This document shows, one piece after another, positions 7,628 through 13,861 of a DNA stretch of 13,861 nucleotides (position 1 is the stretch's first letter; each line of letters starts with the position of its first letter). The position numbers were made by a program, and so were the translations under genes. The stretch is from Rhodospirillaceae bacterium (GTDB lineage Bacteria > Pseudomonadota > Alphaproteobacteria > Rhodospirillales > Rhodospirillaceae), in NCBI GenBank assembly GCA_002691085.1, contig NZGX01000026.1:1-13861 (forward strand), written 5' to 3'. The notes under the pieces were generated by a model. The model did no database searches. It was not told the DNA's origin and saw only the letters and a program-made list of their open reading frames with translations.

Positions 7628-8017
7628 TCAGTTATAGATTATATCCATAAATAAAATGCCACCTATTACAAGATGGATAACTCCTGAAAAAATTATAAAT
7701 CTCGCAAGAATTATCTTATCTATCCCTTTAAATTCTCTCACAATTAGTTTGGCAGATATTAATGAAAATAAGCTCTCTAAAACAACAAACCAAGCAAAAA
7801 TATATAAAGCATTTTGCGGGCCTGATAAATCTTTAATAAAAATTATTATTGGCAAACCCAGAGAAAAATTAATAAATGAATGAAATCTTACACCTTTAAT
7901 TCCATTATGTTCTATCCAATGATAGTAAGATAACCATCCACTAGTTTTATATACCTGAGTTATACCTATAAAAACTATTACAATAGTATATATTATGATC
8001 ATTTTATTATATTGCAC
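7628..8017 (-). CDS. Small uncharacterised four-helix membrane protein
   Basis: Unrecognised. The 129-residue product is almost entirely hydrophobic, with about four membrane segments at roughly 5-22, 47-62, 69-91 and 103-125. Between the first two lies a polar aromatic loop (SGWLSYYHWIEHNGIKGVRFHS). The charged residues (E81 in helix 3, K and R at helix ends) suggest a genuine integral membrane protein, but no family motif is visible. The longest frame starts with GTG at 8017; an ATG at 8002 (codon 6) would remove only five residues and is equally possible. No convincing ribosome-binding site precedes either. It is divergent from rmuC across 43-58 bases and co-directional with def, which starts 46 bases downstream, so it may lead that operon. 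Confidence 0.7.
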   Translation of the reverse strand: MQYNKMIIIYTIVIVFIGITQVYKTSGWLSYYHWIEHNGIKGVRFHSFINFSLGLPIIIFIKDLSGPQNALYIFAWFVVLESLFSLISAKLIVREFKGIDKIILARFIIFSGVIHLVIGGILFMDIIYN

Positions 8018-8060
8018 TATTATTTTGATAAAGAATATCTAATCAATTATAAATAATATT

Positions 8061-8996
8061 ATGACAGAATCAAAAATTATATTATTAATAACTTTGGCCT
8101 TATTTCTTTTCATAATTTTATGCTTAATATTATTTTCAAAAATAGGCCTAATAAAAAATAGAATAGCAGAAATCATAAATATCCTCTCAGAGCGCTCAGG
8201 TCAAACTACCATACAACTTGGAGAACTAAATAAGAGCCTAACTTCATTAAGTGAAAAAACTACTAATCTTAATATCCTTTCAACTGGTTTAGGAAAGGAG
8301 GTTACAAGCCTAAACAATATATTAGCTAATAATCAATCAAGAGGGGCGTTTGGCGAACTTAGCTTAGAGATGATTATAAAGGATATTCTTCCTGAAAAAT
8401 ATTATAGCTTCCAAGAAACCCTCTCAAATAATAAAAGAGTCGATTGTATAATTAAGTTACCTGGTAAACATGGGGATATTTGTATAGATTCTAAGTATCC
8501 ACACTCTAGATTTATTGAATTAATGGAGTCAGATAAAGATACGAAAAATAATGCCAAAAGAGAATTTTCAAGATATGTTCTCAATCATATAAAAGAAATT
8601 CAAGAGAAGTATATTATTCCTGGGGAAACATCTGAATGGGCTCTGATGTATGTACCCTCAGAATCAGTATACATTGAGCTCAATGTAAATTTTCAAGAAC
8701 TAATTCAGGTAGGTTTCCAAAGCAAGGTTATACTAGCTTCCCCCTCTTCTCTTTGGGCCATATTGAATTCTGTTCGTGCAATAATTAGAAATAGTGAGAT
8801 CAGTGACAATGTTGCGCACATACAAGCTGAGGTTGAAAAAATTTATAAATATACTAATAATCTATCAGGCCAGATTCATAACCTAAAGAAAAAATTTAAC
8901 TCAATGAATTCCGATATTGTCACAGTTGAAGAATCAACAAAAAAAATTACAACCAGCTCTGAAAAAATCATTACGATTGAAAAAAATAGATCTTGA
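8061..8996 (+). CDS. rmuC: RmuC-family protein (DNA recombination protein RmuC homologue)
   Basis: RmuC proteins are membrane-anchored and carry a restriction-endonuclease-like (PD-(D/E)XK-related) core. In E. coli loss of rmuC raises inversion at short inverted repeats; the biochemical role is unsettled. Here a single N-terminal membrane helix (6-26) is followed by a helical, probably coiled-coil stretch (30-90). The RmuC core comes next: RGAFGELSLEMII (94-106, the GxxGE block), VDCIIKLPG (D128) and ICIDSKYP (D143 and K145, nuclease-like residues), then EWALMYVPSE and the ASPSSLWAILNSVRAII block. A second helical tail closes it. At 311 residues it is shorter than most RmuC proteins, mainly because the coiled-coil before the core is short. 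The ATG at 8061 lacks a clear Shine-Dalgarno. It stands alone on its strand, divergent from the small membrane gene. Confidence 0.9.
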   Translation: MTESKIILLITLALFLFIILCLILFSKIGLIKNRIAEIINILSERSGQTTIQLGELNKSLTSLSEKTTNLNILSTGLGKEVTSLNNILANNQSRGAFGELSLEMIIKDILPEKYYSFQETLSNNKRVDCIIKLPGKHGDICIDSKYPHSRFIELMESDKDTKNNAKREFSRYVLNHIKEIQEKYIIPGETSEWALMYVPSESVYIELNVNFQELIQVGFQSKVILASPSSLWAILNSVRAIIRNSEISDNVAHIQAEVEKIYKYTNNLSGQIHNLKKKFNSMNSDIVTVEESTKKITTSSEKIITIEKNRS

Positions 8997-9018
8997 TTTT
9001 TATAAAGGAATAGAGATT

Positions 9019-9699
9019 TTATTTTGCTCGATTAAAACTATACCCACCTGTTTGAACGGCTTGGGATCCAGGAGGTATATCAACCCTCACGGTCTTTGTT
9101 TGACCAGATACACCAGGAAAATCTTGAAAAATTGCTTCTATTATGAATGGCATAACAGCATTAATTTGAGCGTTACTTCCTAAAGAAGAAGCAGAGCTTT
9201 CAAAAACTCTAACTGGATTTTCTGTATCATAACTTCTTGCATTATAAATAACAATTTCAACATTTCTTGAATAAAGCTGTTTTGTTTTAGTCCGAGTGTC
9301 GTATGGATATCCTAATCCATAGCCAAACCCATATGGATTACCATACCTAAAGCTATAATGAAAATTGGAAGATTTAGAACTAATATCACTTATTGGACCC
9401 TCCACAGACCAATTAAGAATAACAATATAATCTATGTTTTCATTGCGCCCTGACAATCTTCGCCACCCCATATCCTCAAGGTATTCTTCAATATTTTCTG
9501 AATAGTAATCAAATGCTAGAGTTTCACCACCTTCTAGATTTTCTGACTTGATCACAAAAGTTTTATTTTCAATAATTCTATCCATGCTGTGGTATTTTGT
9601 AACATCTGAAATGAGATATTTTGTTGATGTACAATTAGTAAAAAATAGAATTAAAATTATTAAAGAAAAAAATCTTTTTATATTTAAAGATACAGTCAT
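9019..9699 (-). CDS. Putative DUF4136-like lipoprotein
   Basis: Probably an envelope lipoprotein. The N-terminus has a basic start (NIKR), a hydrophobic stretch (10-20) and Cys23 in FFTNCTSTKY. That is a plausible signal-peptidase II site, although asparagine before the cysteine is unusual. The mature part has the look of DUF4136-type proteins: an early KTFVIKSENL strand, a helix ending YYSENIEEYLEDMGWRR, DYIVILNWSVEG, a Gly/Tyr-rich segment (114-133), NVEIVIYNARS, and a C-terminal FQDFPG. Function is unknown. The ATG at 9699 has a good AGAGG (9708-9712) eight bases upstream. It lies 66 bases downstream of recR on the same strand. A possible own promoter is there (TATATT at 9722-9727 and TTCAAA at 9746-9751, 18-base spacer), weakly supported. 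It converges with rmuC, 22 bases apart. Confidence 0.75.
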   Translation of the reverse strand: MTVSLNIKRFFSLIILILFFTNCTSTKYLISDVTKYHSMDRIIENKTFVIKSENLEGGETLAFDYYSENIEEYLEDMGWRRLSGRNENIDYIVILNWSVEGPISDISSKSSNFHYSFRYGNPYGFGYGLGYPYDTRTKTKQLYSRNVEIVIYNARSYDTENPVRVFESSASSLGSNAQINAVMPFIIEAIFQDFPGVSGQTKTVRVDIPPGSQAVQTGGYSFNRAK

Positions 9700-9765
9700 A
9701 TAATTTACCTCTAGAAATCTAAATATAGCTTTAATTACGAAATATTTTGAACATTGGTTTAAGTA

Positions 9766-10359
9766 TTATATTGGTCGCCTCGATTTTAATGCAGCGGTAA
9801 TAGTTCCATCATCAAGATAATCTAATTCACCACCAATAGGTATACCTCTTGCAAGACCAGAGATTTTTACTTTTGTCTCTTGGAGAAAATTAGCTATATA
9901 ATGCGCAGTAGTTTGACCCTCAAGTGTGGCACTAAGAGCCATAATTACCTCTGAGACATTTGTTTTCTTCGCCCTAGAAACAAGACTATTTAAATTAAGA
10001 TCTTCAGGCCTTATTCCATCAATAGCTGATAATAGACCTCCTGTAACATGATATAAACCCTTAAATGATGAAGTTCTTTCAAGAGCCCATAGATCAGACA
10101 CACCCTCAACTATACATATGACAGAAGTATCTCTTTTTGGATCTTCACATATACCGCATGGGTCTGTAGAATCAAAATTACCACAATTACTGCATACTTT
10201 AATGTTATCTAAGGCATTTTCTAGGGATTTCAGAAGAGGTTTTATAAGAACATTCTTATTCTTAATTAACTCTAAGACAGCTCTTCTGGCAGACCTTGGG
10301 CCTAAACCAGGTAATTTTGAGAATTTTCCTATTAGATCTTCAATATCGTTACCTAACAT
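9766..10359 (-). CDS. recR: Recombination mediator protein RecR
   Basis: Works with RecO (and RecF) to load RecA at single-strand gaps. The 197 residues show the complete RecR layout: an N-terminal helix-hairpin-helix with LPGLGPRSARRAVLEL (16-31), a zinc finger with cysteines C56, C59, C68 and C71, and a Toprim domain beginning ICIVEGVSDLWALE (E85, D89). The C-terminal segment is GLARGIPIGGELDYLDDGTI. The ATG at 10359 is preceded by AAAGGT about eight bases upstream, located in the 11-base gap after ybaB. The order dnaX-ybaB-recR is one of the most conserved small operons in bacteria and supports the assignment. Confidence 0.98.
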   Translation of the reverse strand: MLGNDIEDLIGKFSKLPGLGPRSARRAVLELIKNKNVLIKPLLKSLENALDNIKVCSNCGNFDSTDPCGICEDPKRDTSVICIVEGVSDLWALERTSSFKGLYHVTGGLLSAIDGIRPEDLNLNSLVSRAKKTNVSEVIMALSATLEGQTTAHYIANFLQETKVKISGLARGIPIGGELDYLDDGTITAALKSRRPI

Positions 10360-10370
10360 AAAAATTACCT

Positions 10371-10694
10371 TTAAAAAGGAAGCTTAATTCCAGGAGGCAA
10401 ATTTAAGCCCCCTGCCAAATTACCCATCTCTTCTTTCATTCTCTCTTCCAACTTTAATTTTGCATTATTAGTAGCTGCAATTAATAGGTCTTCTAAGACC
10501 TCTATTTCCTGACGGTTTACAACAGATGGATCAATGTTAATCTTCTTAACAATAGCTTTACCTGATAAAAAAACCTTAACCATTCCCCCGCCAGCAGAAC
10601 CAACAACCTCAATACCCTCAAATTTTGAATTCATTTCAGTCATTTTCTCTTGCACTTTCATTGCATCTTTAAATAAAGAACCGAGGTCTTTCAT
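10371..10694 (-). CDS. ybaB: YbaB/EbfC family nucleoid-associated protein
   Basis: Small dimeric DNA-binding protein of the YbaB/EbfC family, thought to act in nucleoid organisation or regulation; its exact role is not settled. The 107 residues match the family: an N-terminal amphipathic helix (LGSLFKDAMKVQEKMTEMN), GSAGGGMVKVFLSGKAIVKK, INIDPSVV, then EVLEDLLIAATNNAKLKLEE and the C-terminal GGLNLPPGIKLPF. The ATG at 10694 overlaps the dnaX stop as ATGA, and recR follows 11 bases later, the usual operon position. The start is fixed by the overlap and the conserved N-terminus. Confidence 0.96.
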   Translation of the reverse strand: MKDLGSLFKDAMKVQEKMTEMNSKFEGIEVVGSAGGGMVKVFLSGKAIVKKINIDPSVVNRQEIEVLEDLLIAATNNAKLKLEERMKEEMGNLAGGLNLPPGIKLPF

Positions 10695-12346
10695 CTTATT
10701 CTCCCTAACTTAGTATCTGAGTTATTTCTTTCAATATTAGCTATCCTTGAACCAGGAAATGCATCTAATATCCCCTCTATTATAGGATCTTTTGAAATTA
10801 AATTTATTTCTTGAGCATATAATGGCTCGTCCCCATTTTTCTTTAATAATGAAATACTCCATTTCTTATTTGTTTCCTTGAATAAAAATGCAGCTAGTCT
10901 GGTAGAAAAGTCTCCCCTAAGCTCTGTGGCATCTGCAATTTCTATTTTCCTGCCTTCAAAATTTACTAATCTTACAAAATGTTTTATCTCCCCAGCTAAC
11001 TTAACCTCTTTTCTATCTAAACATAGATTCATAACCTCACTTAATGAGTTTGGTATAGATTGTTGTTGAGGCTCTATATTAGATTTCTTATTTTGGACTG
11101 GGTCATTTATTACACCTACAGTATTTTTCAGATTAATAGGACGATCTATTTTTTTTTTTATTACATTGATGATCTCTTCGGGAGTAGGCTGGTCTGAAAT
11201 AAAAGAAACTTTTACTAGAGTCATTTCCAATGATTGAATAGGTATGGGAGCTGATCTTATCTCAGTTATTCCTTTCAAGAATAATTGCCATAGGGTTGTT
11301 AACTGAGGAATTGAAAGTGAATTAGATATTGTTGACGCTCTTTCTTCCTCCGAATGAGAAAATGGCATATCTGAAGTTTGACTAGCAACTAATTTTTTAC
11401 ACGTTAGCCAATGTGTAATCTCTAATAACTCTTGGAGAATCCTGGTAGGGTCTGAACCAGAATTATATATTTTTCTTAATAATAAAAAAGTAGAACTCAT
11501 TTCACCCCTTAGGATGTGCTCATAAAGGTCTAGTATAAGACCTCTATCAGAGAGCCCCAGCATCAACCTAACATTTTTATAAGTAATTTCTTCAGTGTTA
11601 TCTTTAACAGTCGGGATCGCTTGGTCTAAAAGAGACAATGCATCACGAATAGATCCATCTGCTGCTTTAGCTATAACATTTAATGCTTCATCTTGAATTA
11701 GTAATTTCTCTTTATCAGAAATACTCCTTAAATGAGAAAGTATATCTTCAAACATAATTCTCTTTAAATCAAAACGCTGGCACCTGGAGAGAACAGTTAT
11801 GGGTATCTTATTAACCTCTGTTGTTGCAAAAATAAACTTTATATGAGGGGGAGGCTCCTCTAGAGTTTTTAGTAAAGCATTAAATGCTTGCGTTGAAAGC
11901 ATATGAACTTCATCAATAATATATATTTTATTTCTAGCTAAAACTGGCTTATACTTAACACCCTCTAGTAACTCTCTTACATCATCAACACCTGTCCGAC
12001 TTGCTGCATCCATCTCAATTACATCTACGTGTCTATCATGTGAAATAGAAATACAACTTTGACATTCACCACATGGCGAAGATGTTGCTAATCCCTTACC
12101 GTCTTTGCCTACACAATTTAGAGCTCTTGCAATAATCCTTGCAGTTGTTGTTTTACCTGTGCCCCTGACACCAGTTAAAACAAAAGCATGAGCAACTCTA
12201 TCTGATAAGATTGCATTAGTTAAAATTCTAACAGTTGCATTTTGACCTACAAGCTCTGAAAAATTTTTAGGCCTATACTTGCGAGCGAGGACAAGGTAGG
12301 AATCTTTGTCTTTTATATTCTCTGGTAAAAGTACATTTTCGGACAT
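10691..12346 (-). CDS. dnaX: DNA polymerase III subunit tau/gamma
   Basis: ATPase of the clamp loader. The full-length tau form also ties the loader to polymerase and helicase. The 551 residues show LARKYRPKNFSELVGQ (20-35), Walker A GVRGTGKTT (59-67), a zinc module with C78, C92, C95 and C98, Walker B IYIIDEVHM (141-149), EEPPPHIKFIFATTE, and the SRC sensor/arginine-finger block SRCQRF (187-192). Domain III ends around LEMTLVKVSFI (about 371-381). The C-terminal region includes the WSISLLKKNGDEPLYAQE block seen in alphaproteobacterial tau. An A11 run at codons 396-400 sits in the linker after domain III and may allow a shorter gamma-like product (see findings). The ATG at 12346 follows the SRP RNA gene by about 40 bases with no strong Shine-Dalgarno. 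The stop overlaps the ybaB start. Confidence 0.97.
   Translation of the reverse strand: MSENVLLPENIKDKDSYLVLARKYRPKNFSELVGQNATVRILTNAILSDRVAHAFVLTGVRGTGKTTTARIIARALNCVGKDGKGLATSSPCGECQSCISISHDRHVDVIEMDAASRTGVDDVRELLEGVKYKPVLARNKIYIIDEVHMLSTQAFNALLKTLEEPPPHIKFIFATTEVNKIPITVLSRCQRFDLKRIMFEDILSHLRSISDKEKLLIQDEALNVIAKAADGSIRDALSLLDQAIPTVKDNTEEITYKNVRLMLGLSDRGLILDLYEHILRGEMSSTFLLLRKIYNSGSDPTRILQELLEITHWLTCKKLVASQTSDMPFSHSEEERASTISNSLSIPQLTTLWQLFLKGITEIRSAPIPIQSLEMTLVKVSFISDQPTPEEIINVIKKKIDRPINLKNTVGVINDPVQNKKSNIEPQQQSIPNSLSEVMNLCLDRKEVKLAGEIKHFVRLVNFEGRKIEIADATELRGDFSTRLAAFLFKETNKKWSISLLKKNGDEPLYAQEINLISKDPIIEGILDAFPGSRIANIERNNSDTKLGRIR
11149..11159 (-). other. A11 homopolymer in dnaX, candidate slippage/frameshift site
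   Basis: On the coding (minus) strand 11 consecutive A occur, read in frame as ATA AAA AAA AAA ATA (I396 K397-K399 I400). Loss of one A gives an immediate TAG (11148-11146). Gain of one A, or a -1 shift, gives five codons (N R S S Y) and then TAA (11135-11133). The predicted short products are 399 and 404 residues, ending just past domain III. No Shine-Dalgarno-like stimulator or close downstream hairpin is convincing, which points to transcriptional slippage rather than E. coli-style ribosomal frameshifting. The functional role is inference. Confidence 0.45.
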
Positions 12347-12386
12347 TTGTTTTATTACTCAGATTAATTAGTCTAAAAGATAAGCA

Positions 12387-12479
12387 ATAGCACTGACGGT
12401 GACCCAGATATATATCGTTACGGCTGCTTCCTTTCAGATCTGACCGGATTGGCGAAAATATCTGCCCACCGCCAGCTAT
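12387..12479 (-). ncRNA. ffs: Signal recognition particle RNA (bacterial small SRP / 4.5S RNA)
   Basis: RNA scaffold of the SRP, which binds Ffh and targets nascent membrane proteins to FtsY. Read on the minus strand, it contains the invariant apical region GGTCAGATCTGAAAGG followed by AAGCAGCC (12422-12445), the hallmark of 4.5S RNA. The flanks close a long hairpin: ATAGC at 12479-12475 with GCTAT at 12391-12387, CGGTG with CACCG, and CAGATAT with ATATCTG. This gives an RNA of about 93 nucleotides, the usual size of the small bacterial SRP RNA. The apical tetraloop is GAAA (GNRA class) rather than the E. coli GGAA. Its position directly upstream of dnaX on the same strand is conserved in alphaproteobacteria. 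Exact ends are estimated from pairing. Confidence 0.93.
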
Positions 12480-12487
12480 ATAGGTAT

Positions 12488-12518
12488 ATTATATTTATTT
12501 ATAAATCTAAAGAACCAA
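12488..12518 (-). promoter_or_regulatory. Candidate sigma70-type promoter of the SRP RNA/dnaX unit
   Basis: On the minus strand a perfect -10 box TATAAT lies at 12493-12488, about eight to ten bases before the predicted 5' end of the SRP RNA (about 12479). A weak -35 (TTGGTT, 12518-12513) stands 19 bases upstream, slightly long spacing. The -10 position relative to the RNA start is the main support. Confidence 0.45.
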
Positions 12519-12549
12519 GTTCAAAAGCATACGCTTTTAATTTTAAATG

Positions 12550-12578
12550 ATGACAATTCTTGCTTGCGGAGATATCTT
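12550..12578 (+). promoter_or_regulatory. Candidate promoter for gpmI
   Basis: The 153-base spacer between the SRP RNA and gpmI must hold divergent promoters. On the plus strand ATGACA (12550-12555, five of six to the -35 consensus) is followed after 17 bases by TATCTT (12573-12578, four of six to the -10). An alternative -10 is TAAAAT (12585-12590) with TTGCGG 15 bases upstream. These are weak matches in A+T-rich DNA. Confidence 0.25.
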
Positions 12579-12632
12579 TAGCGGTAAAATACTCAGTATA
12601 TGCCCAAGAAATAAATGTAAAATAAGTAACTT

Positions 12633-13861
12633 ATGAAACAAATCAAAAGAAACAAGACCCCAACTATACTATGTATTTTAGATGGCTGGGGATACCGTAA
12701 AAACAAAGAAAATAATGCTATAGCCCTAGGAAAAACACCACATTGGGATAGACTAATTAAAGACCCTGCTAGTAAATTAGCATTCCTAACAACTAGCGGA
12801 AAATATGTTGGGCTGCCAGATGGTCAAATGGGTAATTCTGAAGTAGGTCACATGAATATTGGAGCAGGAAGAGTCATGCTCCAAGATCTGCCAAAAATTA
12901 ATGAATCGATCAAAGACGGTTCTCTAAAAGAGAATCCGGTGTTACTAGACCTGATAAAAACCCTTAAAGAAAACGATTCTGATTGTCATATAATAGGTTT
13001 GTTGTCAAAGGGTGGCGTGCACTCCCACCAAGATCATTTAGTCTCTTTGATAAATATCATTACCTCAAATAATATCAAAATAAAAATCCATGCCTTTCTA
13101 GATGGAAGAGATACAGCACCCAAAAGTGCAATTTACGAATTATCTGAATTTCTTGAGGACCTTAACGGTAATAAAAATGTCCAAATATCAACAATAAGCG
13201 GAAGATACTTTGGTATGGATAGGGACAAAAGGTGGGATAGAACAAAAAGAACATTCGATGCAATTGTGCATTGTGAGGGTAAAAAATTTACTAACCCAAC
13301 AGAGATAATAAAAGAATGCTATCAAGATGGGAAAACAGATGAATTTATAGAGCCGATGGTTAACAAAAAATATAGTGGAACCATGAAAGATGACTGCCTT
13401 CTTTCTATAAATTTTAGAGCTGACAGGATAAGGCAAGTTCTTGATGCCTTAGTAAACCCTAAGTTCAATAACTTTAATACTTCTACAAAATCCCTTTTTT
13501 CAAAAAAAGTAGGGCTTACAAATTACTCTGACCACTTGTCATCACTTATGGATACAATTTTCCCTTCCGAAATACCAAAGAATTGCCTGGGGGAAATAAT
13601 ATCCAAAAAGAAATTAAATCAATTAAGAATTGCAGAGACAGAGAAGTATCCTCATGTAACATTCTTCTTTAATGGTGGTTCTGAAATTCCCTTTAAAGAT
13701 GAAAAAAGGATATTAGTTCCAAGCCCTAAAGTTGCAACATATGACTTGAAGCCTGAAATGTCTGCCTATGAAGTTACAGACATACTGGTTAAAGAGATAC
13801 AAAAAAATGAATATGATTTTATTGTTGTAAATTATGCCAATGGAGATATGGTTGGACATAC
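12633..13861 (+). CDS. gpmI: 2,3-bisphosphoglycerate-independent phosphoglycerate mutase, 5' part (runs off window)
   Basis: Cofactor-independent, manganese-dependent mutase interconverting 3- and 2-phosphoglycerate in glycolysis and gluconeogenesis. The frame is open from the ATG at 12633 to the window end, giving 409 codons of a family usually slightly over 500 residues. Visible signatures are TILCILDGWGYR (metal ligand D17), LPDGQMGNSEVGHMNIGAGR with the phosphoserine nucleophile S69, and LLSKGGVHSHQDHL (substrate-binding histidine). They continue with AFLDGRDTAP, SGRYFGMDRDKRWDR, INFRADRIRQ, ETEKYPHVTFFFNGG, and at the edge NYANGDMVGH, the start of the second metal-binding cluster. Transcription is divergent from the SRP RNA/dnaX unit. 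No strong Shine-Dalgarno precedes the ATG, but MKQIKRNKTPTILCILDGWG aligns with the family start. No frameshift is seen in the visible part. Confidence 0.96.
   Translation, partial: MKQIKRNKTPTILCILDGWGYRKNKENNAIALGKTPHWDRLIKDPASKLAFLTTSGKYVGLPDGQMGNSEVGHMNIGAGRVMLQDLPKINESIKDGSLKENPVLLDLIKTLKENDSDCHIIGLLSKGGVHSHQDHLVSLINIITSNNIKIKIHAFLDGRDTAPKSAIYELSEFLEDLNGNKNVQISTISGRYFGMDRDKRWDRTKRTFDAIVHCEGKKFTNPTEIIKECYQDGKTDEFIEPMVNKKYSGTMKDDCLLSINFRADRIRQVLDALVNPKFNNFNTSTKSLFSKKVGLTNYSDHLSSLMDTIFPSEIPKNCLGEIISKKKLNQLRIAETEKYPHVTFFFNGGSEIPFKDEKRILVPSPKVATYDLKPEMSAYEVTDILVKEIQKNEYDFIVVNYANGDMVGH

Noticed and set aside
8917..9183. Plus-strand 88-residue frame overlapping the end of rmuC and the lipoprotein gene
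   Set aside because: It starts inside rmuC in another frame and reads antisense through the lipoprotein gene; no ribosome site or protein-like pattern.
12500..12631. Minus-strand open frame of about 42 codons ending ...KLKAYAFELGSLDL before the SRP RNA
   Set aside because: It has no ATG, GTG or TTG start with a ribosome site, covers the required divergent promoter region, and a stop-free stretch of this length is expected by chance among six frames.
13188..13436. Minus-strand 82-residue frame in the last kilobase
   Set aside because: It is opposite gpmI, whose plus-strand frame is open to the window end and carries all family motifs.

Overview
This is an A+T-rich, gene-dense window of ordinary bacterial chromosome. 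The gene order and protein types point to an alphaproteobacterium, probably a streamlined low-GC free-living (marine-type) lineage. The order yidC-engB-argB-dapD-dapE, then truA/fmt/def, then recR-ybaB-dnaX with the SRP RNA beside dnaX, is typical of that class. Spacers are very short and many genes touch or overlap (ATGA junctions). I see no insertion sequence, phage gene, CRISPR array, tRNA or rRNA. The taxonomic placement is inferred from gene order and composition, not computed.

Layout. (1) Bases 1-4826, plus strand: the 3' part of yidC (membrane insertase), engB/yihA (ribosome-assembly GTPase), argB (N-acetylglutamate kinase), dapD and dapE (succinylase branch of lysine/diaminopimelate synthesis) and a five-helix membrane protein of unknown function. 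(2) Bases 4828-8017, minus strand, read from high to low coordinates: a small unknown four-helix membrane protein, def (peptide deformylase), fmt (Met-tRNA formyltransferase), a RimJ/RimL-type GNAT acetyltransferase and truA (tRNA pseudouridine synthase). Def and fmt act at opposite ends of N-formylmethionine use. (3) Bases 8061-8996, plus strand: a short RmuC-family protein. (4) Bases 9019-12479, minus strand, from high to low: the 4.5S/SRP RNA gene, dnaX (clamp-loader tau/gamma), ybaB, recR (recombinational repair) and a putative DUF4136-type lipoprotein. (5) Bases 12633 to the end, plus strand: the first 409 codons of gpmI (cofactor-independent phosphoglycerate mutase). It runs off the window edge.

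The most interesting signal is an uninterrupted run of 11 A in the coding strand of dnaX (11149-11159). It lies just after the end of the clamp-loader domain III. Both alternative reading frames terminate at once or within five codons, so slippage there would give a gamma-like protein of 399 or 404 residues beside the 551-residue tau. This resembles the transcriptional-slippage arrangement known in Thermus dnaX. Other coding runs of 9 in this A+T-rich window make chance a live alternative. Otherwise the window is housekeeping; I found no convincing new defence, mobile or biosynthetic system. The unknowns are two small membrane proteins (4263-4826 and 7628-8017).
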